Source: an uncultured Alphaproteobacteria bacterium
GTDB taxonomy: Bacteria; Pseudomonadota; Alphaproteobacteria; CAAHEQ01; UBA3637
Length of the DNA: 64,000 bases
Assembly (NCBI GenBank): GCA_947627155.1
Contig: CANQUX010000006.1
Span: 17,038 to 81,037 of the forward strand
Direction: 5' to 3'
The translations under genes were made by a program, and so were the position numbers. Positions 1-9,424 of the stretch are shown one piece after another (within the stretch, counting starts at the first letter, position 1; every line of letters starts with the position of its first letter). Below the pieces are notes generated by a model, which was not told the origin of the DNA, did not search any database, and saw only the letters and a program-made list of their open reading frames with translations.

Positions 1-1894
1 CGGAAACCTGTCCGCGACGCGCATTCAAGTCACCGATAATATCGCCCATGTAATCCTCCGGCGTAACAATTTCCACTTTCATAATCGGTTCCAAAAGTTT
101 CGGACCGGCTTTGCTCATTCCTTCACGGAAAGCAGCACGAGCGGCAATTTCAAACGCCATGGTGCTGGAGTCAACATCGTGATAAGCGCCGTCATACAGA
201 TTGGCTTTAAAGTCCGTGCAGGGGAAACCTGCCAAAACACCCGTTTCCAAAGAAGCCCGTAAGCCTTTTTCAACACCCGGAATATATTCTTTCGGAACGG
301 CACCGCCGACAACGGTATTTTCAAACACAAAGCCCGAACCCGGTTCCAACGGCGAAAACTTAATGCGCACCCGCGCAAATTGACCGGAACCGCCGGTTTG
401 CTTTTTGTGGGTGTAATCTTCATCATATTCGCGTGAAATGGTTTCGCGATAAGCCACTTGCGGCGCACCGACATTGGCTTCCACTTTGAATTCCCGTTTT
501 AAACGATCAACAATAATTTCCAAGTGCAACTCGCCCATACCTTTAATAACGGTTTGTCCCGTTTCGGTGTTGGACGTGACGCGGAAAGACGGATCTTCCA
601 TGGCCAACCGATTCAACGCCAAGCCCATTTTTTCAACATCGGCTTTCGTTTTCGGTTCAACGGCAATTTCAATAACCGGATCGGGGAAATCCATTTTTTC
701 CAAAACCACTTTTAAGTTATCGCCGCACAGCGTATCACCCGTGGTGGTATCTTTCAATCCGACCAACGCAACAATATCACCGGCCGTGGCTTCTTTAATT
801 TCTTCCCGATGGTTTGCATGCATTAACAACATACGCCCGATCCGTTCTTTTTTATCTTTAACGGTATTCGTCACATAGCTACCGCTTGTTAATGTTCCCT
901 GATAAACACGCAAGAAGGTTAACGAACCGACAAACGGGTCTGTCATAATTTTAAATGCCAATCCGGCAAAGGGTTTGTCATCAACCGAGGCACAAACATA
1001 TTCCTGTTCCGTCCCGGCAATAATGCCTTTGGCTTGCGGAATATCAATGGGAGACGGCAAATAATCAACAACGGCATCCAACAACGGTTGAATACCTTTG
1101 TTTTTAAAGGCCGATCCGCAAAAAACGGGAATAAACGTTTGAGAAATCGTTCCTTTCCGAATGCATCTTTTCAACGTTTCTTTATCGGGCTCTTTGCCTT
1201 CCAAATAAGCTTCCATGGCCTCGTCTTCCATTTCAACGGCCATTTCAATCATTTCCTGATGGCATTGAGCGGCTTTTTCTTTTAAATCAGCCGGAATTTC
1301 CTGATATTCGAACGTGGCGCCCAAATCTTCGGAATGCCAAATAATGGCACGTTGTTCCAAAATATCAACAATACCTTTAAATTCGGCTTCGGCACCGATC
1401 GGCAATGCCATAACCATCGGGCGCGCTCCCAAACGGGTTTTAATCATTTCAACGCACCGATCGAAATTCGCACCGATTCGATCCATTTTATTGGCAAAGC
1501 AAATACGGGGAACACCGTATTTATCGGCTTGACGCCAAACGGTTTCGGATTGCGGTTCCACGCCGGCAACGCCGTCAAAAACCGTAATAGCACCGTCTAA
1601 CACACGCAAGCACCGTTCCACTTCAACCGTAAAGTCAACGTGTCCCGGCGTATCAATAATGTTAATCCGATGATTTTTCCAAAAAGCCGTTGTGGCGGCG
1701 GAAGTAATGGTAATACCGCGTTCCTGTTCCTGTTCCATCCAGTCCATGGTAGCGGCACCGTCATGCACTTCGCCGATTTTGTGCGATTTTCCGGTGTAAT
1801 ATAAAATTCGTTCCGTTGTTGTGGTTTTACCGGCATCAATGTGAGCCATAATGCCGATGTTTCTGTATTTTTCAATCGGAGTTGTCCGTGCCAT
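1..1894 (-). CDS. fusA: Elongation factor G (3' end outside window)
   Basis: Translational GTPase that drives ribosomal translocation in the cytoplasm. Reading from ATG at 1894 the frame stays open to the window edge, giving about 631 of the usual ~690 residues; the last part of the C-terminal domain is missing. The N-terminus has the G1 loop [11 protein letters not shown], the switch segment [18 protein letters not shown] and NKMD, followed by EF-G domains II-V. AGGAGG lies a few bases before the start. It is the third gene of the rpsL-rpsG-fusA order and starts 9 bp after rpsG. Only the edge makes it incomplete. Confidence 0.97.
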   Translation of the reverse strand, partial: MARTTPIEKYRNIGIMAHIDAGKTTTTERILYYTGKSHKIGEVHDGAATMDWMEQEQERGITITSAATTAFWKNHRINIIDTPGHVDFTVEVERCLRVLDGAITVFDGVAGVEPQSETVWRQADKYGVPRICFANKMDRIGANFDRCVEMIKTRLGARPMVMALPIGAEAEFKGIVDILEQRAIIWHSEDLGATFEYQEIPADLKEKAAQCHQEMIEMAVEMEDEAMEAYLEGKEPDKETLKRCIRKGTISQTFIPVFCGSAFKNKGIQPLLDAVVDYLPSPIDIPQAKGIIAGTEQEYVCASVDDKPFAGLAFKIMTDPFVGSLTFLRVYQGTLTSGSYVTNTVKDKKERIGRMLLMHANHREEIKEATAGDIVALVGLKDTTTGDTLCGDNLKVVLEKMDFPDPVIEIAVEPKTKADVEKMGLALNRLAMEDPSFRVTSNTETGQTVIKGMGELHLEIIVDRLKREFKVEANVGAPQVAYRETISREYDEDYTHKKQTGGSGQFARVRIKFSPLEPGSGFVFENTVVGGAVPKEYIPGVEKGLRASLETGVLAGFPCTDFKANLYDGAYHDVDSSTMAFEIAARAAFREGMSKAGPKLLEPIMKVEIVTPEDYMGDIIGDLNARRGQVS

Positions 1895-1903
1895 AAAAGC
1901 CTC

Positions 1904-2374
1904 CTACCATTTAAAGTGGGCAAATGCTTTGTTCGCATCAGCCATCCGATGTGTATCTTCCCGTTTCCGAATGGCGGAACCGCGATTATTATAAGCATCT
2001 TGTAATTCACCGAACAAACGCTCGACCATTGTTTTTTCCGAACGATTGCGCGCGGCGGAAATAACCCAACGAATGGCTAACGCCTGTTGACGATCGGGAC
2101 GGACTTCAACCGGCACCTGATAAGTGGCACCGCCCACCCGACGCGAACGCACTTCCAATGTGGGCTTTACGTTATTTAAAGCTTCCAAAAACACTTCCAA
2201 TGCGGGTTTTTTAACTTTGGTTTCCAATTCGGTCATGGCGCCGTAAACAATTTCTTCGGCAACGCCTTTTTTACCGTCATACATTAAACTGTTCATAAAT
2301 TTTGTAACAACCGTGTTGTTGTATTTAGCATCGGGGGTTACTTCGCGTTTAATAGCTGCGTGTCTGCGAGACAT
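1904..2374 (-). CDS. rpsG: 30S ribosomal protein S7
   Basis: Primary 16S rRNA-binding protein that nucleates assembly of the 30S head. The 156-residue length is normal for bacterial S7. The N-terminus [11 protein letters not shown], the central VGGATYQVP and the C-terminal [19 protein letters not shown] are diagnostic. A good ribosome-binding site (AAGGAGAAGG) precedes the ATG. It lies between rpsL (12 bp gap) and fusA (9 bp gap). In E. coli S7 is the autoregulator of this operon; whether that holds here cannot be seen. Confidence 0.97.
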   Translation of the reverse strand: MSRRHAAIKREVTPDAKYNNTVVTKFMNSLMYDGKKGVAEEIVYGAMTELETKVKKPALEVFLEALNNVKPTLEVRSRRVGGATYQVPVEVRPDRQQALAIRWVISAARNRSEKTMVERLFGELQDAYNNRGSAIRKREDTHRMADANKAFAHFKW

Positions 2375-2386
2375 AATTCCTTCTCC

Positions 2387-2758
2387 TTATTTCGGCCGTT
2401 TTGCGCCATACAGCGAACGGGCTTGTTTGCGTTTGGCAACGCCCTGTGTATCGAGCGTACCGCGAATAATATGATAACGAACACCGGGTAAGTCCTTGAC
2501 ACGACCGCCGCGAATCATCACAACGGAGTGTTCTTGTAAGTTATGACCTTCGCCCGGAATATAACAAGTTACCTCAAAACCGTTCGTTAAACGAACACGG
2601 GCAACTTTACGCAAAGCGGAGTTAGGTTTTTTCGGCGTGGTTGTATAAACACGCGTGCAAACACCGCGTTTTTGCGGGCATGCTTGCAAAGCAGGAACCT
2701 TATTGTGAACTGCTTTTGATCTCCGGGGTTTCCGGATTAACTGGTTAATTGTAGGCAT
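2387..2758 (-). CDS. rpsL: 30S ribosomal protein S12
   Basis: Decoding-centre ribosomal protein of 123 residues, first gene of the str operon. It contains [20 protein letters not shown] and [13 protein letters not shown]. Lys43 and Lys88, the classical streptomycin-resistance positions, are both wild type, and Asp89, the residue usually methylthiolated, is present. The start follows AAAGGAAAG. The upstream 190 bases form a long leader behind a TTGACA-type promoter. Confidence 0.98.
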   Translation of the reverse strand: MPTINQLIRKPRRSKAVHNKVPALQACPQKRGVCTRVYTTTPKKPNSALRKVARVRLTNGFEVTCYIPGEGHNLQEHSVVMIRGGRVKDLPGVRYHIIRGTLDTQGVAKRKQARSLYGAKRPK

Positions 2759-2947
2759 TTAAAACTTTCCTTTTTCTTTACCTAATTACACACTCGCCTT
2801 TACCGACTCTTCCGAGCAGATAAAAGCACCCTTAATTTTTCTCAACAAAACAAAAGATAAGTCCCTGTTTTTATTGAAAACTTCTGTCGTCATTGCTCTC
2901 GTTTCCGTTTGGAATGGCAAGAGAAATCCCGCTTAAAAGTGTTGGTA

Positions 2948-2977
2948 TTTAAGCATAATTTAAAAAAAATGTCAAGC
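2948..2977 (-). promoter_or_regulatory. Promoter of the str operon
   Basis: On the minus strand TTGACA (2977-2972) is followed after 18 bp by TAAATA (2953-2948), or after 17 bp by TTAAAT. It is the only strong sigma-70-like pair in the 281-bp gap before rpsL. The implied 190-base leader holds no gene that I can see. Confidence 0.55.
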
Positions 2978-3039
2978 GTTTTTTTGAAAAAAAATACATA
3001 AAAAAGCAAAAATCGGTCATAAAGTTTTTGAAGCGGCAA

Positions 3040-3255
3040 TTATTTGCCCTTTTTTCCCTGTTTTAGGCTTTTAGCGGTAACATTTTTCCAAAACAGCCTC
3101 TTTTCTTTCTCACACTTTTCAACCGAGGCGTTTTTTGCCCCGATTGACTCGAGAAATTTTTCTGCTTCGCGCCCATTCTTTACCGTTTGTTCGGGTGTTT
3201 TGCTTTCATTATCTTTGGCGTTCACGTCAGTTTTTGCCTCAATACAATACTTCAT
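3040..3255 (-). pseudogene. Short ankyrin-repeat ORF, probably a detached C-terminal remnant
   Basis: This 71-codon frame begins in an ATGA overlap with the stop of the ankyrin gene upstream. Its first 25 residues (IEAKTDVNAKDNESKTPEQT) are clearly one more repeat of that gene, followed by a basic Lys-rich tail. It has no ribosome-binding site of its own. It could be translated by reinitiation, or be the tail of a once longer ankyrin protein. A single frameshift does not restore fusion, because an in-frame TGA lies directly before its ATG. Confidence 0.45.
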
Positions 3256-4532
3256 TCATATACATCTACAATTACAGCTTCACTCCGCAAACTTTTTGCC
3301 AGATCCGACGGTGTTTTGCCATCATTATTTTTAACATTCACATCGGCACCGGCGGCAATCAGTGCTTTTGCAATTTCGTTTTCCTCCCGCAAAGCCTTAT
3401 GCAACGGCGTTTCGCCCCATTTATTTTTAGCATTGACATCAGCACCCTTGTCAATAAGCATTTTGGCAACATCAGCATTCTTTGTAAAATGCAACGGTGT
3501 TTCGTCCCATTCATTTTTAACATTCACGTCGGCGCCTGCCTCAATCAGTATTTTGGCAATTTCGGCATTCTTTGCAAAATGCAACGGTGTTTCGCCCCAT
3601 TCATTTTTAACATTCACGTCAGCGCCTGCCTCAATCAATATTTTTGCAACTTCGGCGTTCTCTGCCCAATGCAACGGTGTCGTATCACTGTTATTTTTGA
3701 CATTGACATCGGCACCCGCCTCAATCAGTATTTTGGCAATTTCAGCATTCTTTGCCTTATACAACGGTGTTTCGCCCGATGTAGTTTTGGCATTGACATC
3801 AGCACCTTTATCGATTAACAGTTGCGCAATTTCGGCACTCTTTACTAAACGCAACGGTGTTTCGCCATATTTATTTTTGGCATTCACATCAGCACCGGCA
3901 TTTATTAACAACCGTGCAATGGCGACATTCTCCACAAAATAATGCAACGGCATTTCACCCCATTTATTTTTAGCATTCACATCGGCACCTTTATCGATTA
4001 ACAGTTGCGCTATTTCAGCATTCTTTGCAAAATGCAACGGTGTATCGCCAACTTCATCTTTGGCATTCACATCAACACCGGCTTCTGTCAGCGCTTTAAT
4101 TATTTCCTGACTGTTGTCATTTCTTATTTCATACCAAAATACTTCTTTCGCATTAAATTTGGCAATCACTTTTTTTAAATAAGGATATTCCCAATAATCA
4201 GCCCATTCATAAAACGATTCGGTATCAAAAAAGGAACAAAAAAGATTTTGAAGTGTTCGCGGCGAATTCGGATCACGACGCTGATAAGCGAGCCGATAAA
4301 AAAATCCGCTTTTCTTGTCTTTAAATCTAAAGGTCGGGCTGCTTTTACAAAAGAAAAAAGGATTATCCAAATCGTCTTTATGCTGATAATAATGATATTC
4401 ACGATATCCCGCCCGACTTATTAAAGAGACTGTTAAAATCAAAAGCAACATCAGGCTTATTCTTTTTATTCTTTTCCGAAAAACAGCAGACTTTGTTTTA
4501 TTGTCCGTTGATTTTTTAATTTTTTTCTTCAT
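3252..4532 (-). CDS. Membrane-anchored ankyrin-repeat protein
   Basis: Protein of 426 residues. A strongly basic N-terminus (about residues 1-24) is followed by one hydrophobic segment (25-39, ISLMLLLILTVSLIS), so it is either a signal anchor or an uncleaved signal. After a Tyr/Phe-rich linker come about nine ankyrin repeats of 30-33 residues, each with the pattern GADVNAKN-x-x-GETPLH. I chose ATG 4532 over an in-frame start 30 bases earlier because AAGGAAG lies 5-6 bases before it. The repeats suggest protein binding in the periplasm or at the envelope; no target can be inferred. Strong repeat identity implies recent internal duplication. Confidence 0.85.
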   Translation of the reverse strand: MKKKIKKSTDNKTKSAVFRKRIKRISLMLLLILTVSLISRAGYREYHYYQHKDDLDNPFFFCKSSPTFRFKDKKSGFFYRLAYQRRDPNSPRTLQNLFCSFFDTESFYEWADYWEYPYLKKVIAKFNAKEVFWYEIRNDNSQEIIKALTEAGVDVNAKDEVGDTPLHFAKNAEIAQLLIDKGADVNAKNKWGEMPLHYFVENVAIARLLINAGADVNAKNKYGETPLRLVKSAEIAQLLIDKGADVNAKTTSGETPLYKAKNAEIAKILIEAGADVNVKNNSDTTPLHWAENAEVAKILIEAGADVNVKNEWGETPLHFAKNAEIAKILIEAGADVNVKNEWDETPLHFTKNADVAKMLIDKGADVNAKNKWGETPLHKALREENEIAKALIAAGADVNVKNNDGKTPSDLAKSLRSEAVIVDVYE

Positions 4533-4568
4533 ATTTCTTCCTTTTTTTGCTTTTGAAAACAAATATTT

Positions 4569-5597
4569 TTAAGAACAGAGCGCACATTTTTGACAATATT
4601 TCTCCTCAGCATTTTTAGCGTTTTTTGATAAGAAATATTCCGCTATTTTACACGTGCAAGAATGTCCCGAAACAACAAAAGCGGCATAATTATTTCCTGA
4701 CAAGGAATATGCCGCCGTCTCGCAGTTATCCCCCGCTGTTTGAGCAGGCGTTTTGCCCTCATTATCTTCGGCATTGATATCAGCGCCTCTGTCAACCAAT
4801 ATCCTTATCATCACAATATCATTTGCAACATGTAACGGTGTTTTCCCCTCGTTATCTTTAACATTCACATCGGCGCCCTTATCGATTGACACTTTTGCAA
4901 CTTCGCTATGTTTTACCGAATGTAACGGTGTTTGACCTTTCTTATTTTTGGCATGAATATCAGCACCGTTATTGATTAACAGCCAAGCCATTTCGACATT
5001 TTCTGCCAAATGCAGCGGTGTTTGCCCCTCATCATTTCGGGCATTCACATCAGCACCCTTGTCAATCAGCATTTTGGCAATTTCGAGCGTTTTGACATAA
5101 TGCAAAGCCGTATTGCCGGATTTATCTTTGGCATTCATTTCAATTCCACCACTCTTTAAAAGAATTGCCACAATTTCGGCAGAATAAAACGATACCGCTT
5201 TTATCAACACCGTATGATGATAGGCATCTTTGGCATTCACATCGGCGCCTTTATCAATCAACAGTTTCATCATCTCGGTATTATCAGTCAGATGCAACGG
5301 GGTTTCCCCGTTATTATCTTTGGCATTCACGTCAGCACCTGCATTTATTAACAGTTGCGCAATCGCAACATCTTTGACGCGGTGTAACGGCGTTCGCCCC
5401 TCACTGTCTTTGGCATTTACGCCCGCGCTTTTAACCGTCAGCATGATTTCGGTTACGGCCTCTTTGGCTTTATTCAACGGCGTGATAACACTAAAACTCT
5501 CATCAACATAGGGAAAAACATTTTTCGAGAGTGCTTCCTTCAATAAAAAGCATAAACCGATTAAGCAACCCAATCGGACTGTTTTCGCAAATTTCAT
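4569..5597 (-). CDS. Secreted ankyrin-repeat protein with Cys-rich tail
   Basis: Protein of 342 residues with a signal-peptide-like start (MKFAKTVRLGCLIGLCFLL). Residues from about 60 to 290 form about eight ankyrin repeats of the GADVNAKD-type. The C-terminal 55 residues carry six Cys, including CTC and CQKCALC, which could form disulfides or bind metal. ATG 5597 is preferred to an in-frame start 51 bases upstream because AAGGGG lies 7 bases before it. It precedes the 426-residue ankyrin gene by 36 bp on the same strand and follows the transglycosylase by 11 bp, so these may be co-transcribed. Confidence 0.83.
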   Translation of the reverse strand: MKFAKTVRLGCLIGLCFLLKEALSKNVFPYVDESFSVITPLNKAKEAVTEIMLTVKSAGVNAKDSEGRTPLHRVKDVAIAQLLINAGADVNAKDNNGETPLHLTDNTEMMKLLIDKGADVNAKDAYHHTVLIKAVSFYSAEIVAILLKSGGIEMNAKDKSGNTALHYVKTLEIAKMLIDKGADVNARNDEGQTPLHLAENVEMAWLLINNGADIHAKNKKGQTPLHSVKHSEVAKVSIDKGADVNVKDNEGKTPLHVANDIVMIRILVDRGADINAEDNEGKTPAQTAGDNCETAAYSLSGNNYAAFVVSGHSCTCKIAEYFLSKNAKNAEEKYCQKCALCS

Positions 5598-5608
5598 TTT
5601 AAACCCCT

Positions 5609-7348
5609 TTATTTCTTTTTGGAAGAAATGCGCCCTGCTAACGGCCATTTTCCGCGAACCATTTGCTCCGCCGTTTTATTTTCTTGTCCCAACAGTGATT
5701 GATAAACCCAAAAGTTCGATAAAATCCGCTCAACAAAGGCGCGTGTTTCGCGCGAAGGAATACGCTCGATAAAAATAAGCGGATCGGCAGGATAATCCAT
5801 TTTCTTCTTCCATTTAATCAAGTTGGCCGGCCCGGCATTATATGCCACAGCCATATAAATAATGTTATTGTTAACGGCAGGCAAATCCAACAAATACTGC
5901 ACATATTTTTGTCCTAATGCCAAATTATAGCTGATATCCTCCAGCTTGTTTTCACGCCACGGTAAATTGGCTCGACGAGCCATAATTTCCGCCGTTGCCG
6001 GCATAATTTGCATCACTCCGCGCGCCCCCATTACGCTTTTGGCCTGCGGATTAAAGCACGATTCTTGCCGAACAATGGCATAAATCAGCGCTTTACTGAT
6101 TTGCCAACCGTTATCGGGCTTCCAATTCGGCAACGGATAACTGCTTTTATCAATCGGCGATTCTTTTCCGCTTTGTAACTTTTTATCCAATTGATACTCA
6201 TGCGCTATGTTGAGCAATATTTTGCGATTACTGCTATTCGCATTTTGAAAAGCAAAAACCAATTCATCGACCGCCTCTTTTTCCCGGCCGATCTGACGTA
6301 ATGCATAAAACCTGTTTACAGCCTCCTGCACCGTTTTATCCGGCGTTTTTTCCACGGCCGATACGCTCCACGCCGTGTTAATATCTAACCCCATCAGCTG
6401 TAATGCCAACATACCGTAAAATGTATCGGGATGTTGCGCCGCCGCTTCCAAATAGGGGCCGACACGCTCATATTTGCCGATTTTCAAATGCGTTCGCGCT
6501 GCCCAAAATGAGGCCGCCGCATGAATGATCGGATATGATTCTTTTTGTTGCGCCGCTTTTGAAAAATAAGTTGCCGCTTTTTGATAATTCTTTAACTGCC
6601 ACTCAATCAATCCGCCGATATAATATGTAAGCGGTAAAGCGGAAGAATCCGAGCGCAACGCCGTTTGAATCTGCTCTTCGCCTAAGGCATATTCCCCGTC
6701 AAGAAAATAGGAAAATGCCAATGCGGTTCGCGCCAAAGCTCTGTCACCGGGAGATATAACGGAACGAAAAACTTTTGAATCAATTTTGTTTTTAGCCGCC
6801 AATGTTTTGCCGTCCGCCAGCAATTTTCCCAAATCGGCAAACAAAACACGCGCCTGCTCTTTTGAGACACCGGACATTTCATTAAACGACCACCTCCGAA
6901 TTAAATCCAATGCCTCATCACGCCGAATTGAATCGCATTTAACGGAGGAATCAACATTTTTCGTACTCAAAGGCGGTAATTTGGCTTTTTTTCGCGTTCC
7001 TAATTTTCTCATGCGATCGGCAATCGGCAACGAACCGTATAATTGAAACCATTGCTCAATTTCCGCCGCTTCGGTTTGATATTTCGGCGAAAAATATTTA
7101 TCGGCTAATATATACCCCGCCAACAAATTGTTATCTGTCTGCTTCACATAAGCATCGGCCTGCTTATAATCACCGATTCGATGCGCCGCAAGGGCTGCCT
7201 GATATAACCGAACATCGGCATGAGAAAGAATCTCTCCCGTTTTAGCGTGAGCAACGGATCCGCACACACACGTAAATGCAAAAAAAATTATTGCCGCGTA
7301 TCGGAAACCAATTGTAAATCTGTAATATATTTGACTAAGGTTTTGCAT
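5609..7348 (-). CDS. slt: Soluble lytic murein transglycosylase (Slt70-like)
   Basis: Periplasmic enzyme that cleaves the MurNAc-GlcNAc bond of peptidoglycan, forming 1,6-anhydro ends. A signal peptide ends near residue 35 (CGSVAHA). The middle is a long alpha-superhelical region with TPR-like repeats. The C-terminal catalytic domain has AIVRQES (catalytic Glu), SVMGARGVMQIMPATA, NLALGQKYV and AVAYNAGPANL, the classic Slt motif set. The 579-residue length fits the family. Its start overlaps the end of the upstream gene by 61 bp. The nearby Mur ligase and LD-carboxypeptidase genes also act on peptidoglycan products. Confidence 0.9.
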   Translation of the reverse strand: MQNLSQIYYRFTIGFRYAAIIFFAFTCVCGSVAHAKTGEILSHADVRLYQAALAAHRIGDYKQADAYVKQTDNNLLAGYILADKYFSPKYQTEAAEIEQWFQLYGSLPIADRMRKLGTRKKAKLPPLSTKNVDSSVKCDSIRRDEALDLIRRWSFNEMSGVSKEQARVLFADLGKLLADGKTLAAKNKIDSKVFRSVISPGDRALARTALAFSYFLDGEYALGEEQIQTALRSDSSALPLTYYIGGLIEWQLKNYQKAATYFSKAAQQKESYPIIHAAASFWAARTHLKIGKYERVGPYLEAAAQHPDTFYGMLALQLMGLDINTAWSVSAVEKTPDKTVQEAVNRFYALRQIGREKEAVDELVFAFQNANSSNRKILLNIAHEYQLDKKLQSGKESPIDKSSYPLPNWKPDNGWQISKALIYAIVRQESCFNPQAKSVMGARGVMQIMPATAEIMARRANLPWRENKLEDISYNLALGQKYVQYLLDLPAVNNNIIYMAVAYNAGPANLIKWKKKMDYPADPLIFIERIPSRETRAFVERILSNFWVYQSLLGQENKTAEQMVRGKWPLAGRISSKKK

Positions 7349-7968
7349 TTTTCTTCTGTCATTTCATCAGCCTGACAATTATTAATTGTCATGTCCGGAA
7401 CTTTCGTCAGTGCCTGACATGCTTCCGTTGCCAAGTAAATTTTTTGTGTTTGAGAATCCCCCGGCTTTATACCGGAAAATGCAACCGGCATCTTAATCGG
7501 CTCATAATTGATTGTAACACTTAAATCTTTTAAAGTCTTGCTTGTATTGTTTGTCAAACTCAAATAAGCCATACAAAATTGAAAACGGGCAACGGAAGGC
7601 TCAATAATTTGAACCGTATCGGGTGAAATGACAAAATAGCCCTTTCCGGCAACCGGTTTATCTTGATTATCTTTTTGTTCTGCCGTACCGGCGGCTAAAT
7701 TTTCATTCAGCGATTCAATACCTGCTTCGGCCTTAATTTCTTCCAAACCACCTTGTTGAAAACGCTCCAAAGCTTCTTCTCGCGCATTTTGTCCTGTCTC
7801 GTTTGTATCATCAAACAAAGATTTGACTTCACCCGCCGGTACAACTTCTGCCGCTGCGGGTGCCTGATTCGGCGCCTTTTTGGCCAATTCCGGAAAAAGC
7901 GCATTTTCTTGTGCCATAGCACCGAAACTAATTCCCAATAAACTTACAAAACATAAAAACTTCATCAT
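7288..7968 (-). CDS. Predicted periplasmic protein, unknown function
   Basis: Protein of 226 residues with a clear signal peptide (MMKFLCFVSLLGISFGAMAQ, cleavage after AMA). A disordered Ala/Glu-rich stretch (about 20-100) is followed by a folded region of ~120 residues with beta-strand-like segments and four Cys. GGAGG lies upstream of two adjacent ATG codons, so the exact start may be 7965. The 61-bp overlap with slt suggests translational coupling. I do not recognise the family. Confidence 0.75.
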   Translation of the reverse strand: MMKFLCFVSLLGISFGAMAQENALFPELAKKAPNQAPAAAEVVPAGEVKSLFDDTNETGQNAREEALERFQQGGLEEIKAEAGIESLNENLAAGTAEQKDNQDKPVAGKGYFVISPDTVQIIEPSVARFQFCMAYLSLTNNTSKTLKDLSVTINYEPIKMPVAFSGIKPGDSQTQKIYLATEACQALTKVPDMTINNCQADEMTEEKCKTLVKYITDLQLVSDTRQ

Positions 7969-7984
7969 TTTTTTAAAACCTCCC

Positions 7985-8013
7985 TTTACATCTGTAAAAA
8001 TTTAGAGTAGAAT
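7985..8013 (+). promoter_or_regulatory. Promoter of the Mur ligase operon
   Basis: TTTACA (7985-7990) and TAGAAT (8008-8013) are separated by 17 bp, 40 bp before the ATG at 8054. The 85-bp gap is shared with the divergent gene at 7968. Confidence 0.5.
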
Positions 8014-8053
8014 GCCTGTCGGCATTTTTTTATTGTAGAGGAAATATTTTAAA

Positions 8054-9424
8054 ATGGCAACATTTTTTTTCTGTGGGGTCGGCGGAATTGGTATGAGCGC
8101 CATTGCTCTTTACCTGAAAAAGTCCGGAAATACGGTATTTGGCTCCGATCGTTCATTCGATGCCGGTAAACATAACGCCGTCAAAGAATCTTTAATTCGG
8201 GCGGGTGTTACGCTTGTTTTGCAAGACGGAAAGCATGTTCCCGATTCGACTGATGTTTTTGTGGTATCCAGTGCCGTTGAAGAAAGTGTGCCCGATGTTA
8301 AAACCGCTCTTTTAAAAGGATTACATATTAAAAAACGAGCGGAAATTTTAGCGGAAATCTTTAATCAAAAAACGGGCATTGCCGTCGGCGGCACTTCCGG
8401 AAAAACAACGGTAACCGCCATGATCGGGCATATTTTATCCGTAGAAAACAAACAACCGACCATGATTAACGGCGGTATCAGTTTGAATACTTATAATCAG
8501 GAAAACGAATCAAATTTAATTTACGGCGAATCGGATTTATGTGTGATTGAAGCCGACGAATCGGACGGTTCCATTCAATTTTATGAACCGACTGTTTCCG
8601 TTTTAACCAATATTTCTTTGGATCACAAACCGATTAATGAAACCACGCCGCTTTTTATCAATTTTTTAAACAAAGCGAAAAGAGGCGCGGTATTGAATGC
8701 CGATTGTCCGTATTGTCAAAACCTTTCTTTGGCGCAACCGTTTGTTCGCACCTTTTCCGTATCCGGCAAGTCGGCTTCTTTAAGCGCTCGAAACGTTGTA
8801 TTTGATTCGCACGCGATTCGTTTTGAATTAAACGGTGAAACATATATGCTGCCCTTTACCGGACGACATAATTTGGAAAATGCGTTAGCGGCAGCCGCCG
8901 CCTGTCAATATTTTGATATTCCCGCTTCCCGATCTTTCTTTGATTTGACAACTTTTCAAGGAACAAAGCGACGGTTACAACGAATCGGCATTGAAAAAGG
9001 CATTGCCGTTATTGACGATTATGCTCATAATCCCGAAAAAATCAAAGCCTCGCTGGAAGCACTGCAACTGCATGCCGGTCGGTTATTTTGCGTGTTTCAA
9101 CCGCACGGATTTGCACCGCTGCGATTGATGAAGGAAGAATTGATACAAACGCTTTTGAATCAATTAAATGATAAAACCGTTTGGATCATGAGTGATGTTT
9201 ATTATGCCGGCGGCACAACCGTAAAAGATATTTCCTCAAATGACATTATCGTACCGCTTCAACAAGCGGGAAAACAAGCTTTCTATTTAAAACGAGAGAC
9301 TGTTCCCGGTTGGTTATCCGCGCATGTTCAATCAGGTGATGTCATTGCCGTTATGGGCGCAAGAGATGATACTTTAACATTATTGGCACAAAATATTTTA
9401 ACAACGATAAAGGAGAAAAAATGA
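8054..9424 (+). CDS. Mur ligase of the MurC/Mpl type
   Basis: ATP-dependent amide ligase acting on UDP-MurNAc. The 456-residue protein has the MurC/Mpl N-terminal Rossmann motif CGVGGIGMSAIA, the ATP loop GGTSGKTTVT (MurC usually has GTHGKTTT), EADESDG, a NISLDH segment, TGRHNLENALAA and DDYAHNPEKI. The Ser in the P-loop and the NISLDH segment differ from textbook MurC. The following gene is LD-carboxypeptidase in an ATGA overlap, so a murein-recycling role like Mpl (ligating recovered tripeptide to UDP-MurNAc) is attractive. Biosynthetic MurC cannot be excluded: no other mur gene is in the window. Family assignment is firm, substrate is inference. Confidence 0.85.
   Translation: MATFFFCGVGGIGMSAIALYLKKSGNTVFGSDRSFDAGKHNAVKESLIRAGVTLVLQDGKHVPDSTDVFVVSSAVEESVPDVKTALLKGLHIKKRAEILAEIFNQKTGIAVGGTSGKTTVTAMIGHILSVENKQPTMINGGISLNTYNQENESNLIYGESDLCVIEADESDGSIQFYEPTVSVLTNISLDHKPINETTPLFINFLNKAKRGAVLNADCPYCQNLSLAQPFVRTFSVSGKSASLSARNVVFDSHAIRFELNGETYMLPFTGRHNLENALAAAAACQYFDIPASRSFFDLTTFQGTKRRLQRIGIEKGIAVIDDYAHNPEKIKASLEALQLHAGRLFCVFQPHGFAPLRLMKEELIQTLLNQLNDKTVWIMSDVYYAGGTTVKDISSNDIIVPLQQAGKQAFYLKRETVPGWLSAHVQSGDVIAVMGARDDTLTLLAQNILTTIKEKK

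Noticed and set aside
2387..2758. Streptomycin-resistance change in S12
   Set aside because: Lys43 and Lys88 are both wild type.
3252..3255. A single frameshift joining the two ankyrin frames
   Set aside because: The downstream frame has a TGA directly before its ATG, so shifting frame at the junction does not give a continuous protein.
3044..5511. Plus-strand frames antisense to the ankyrin genes
   Set aside because: They are regular shadows of the repeats (Phe/Ile/Ser-rich, same period) and have no start signals of their own.
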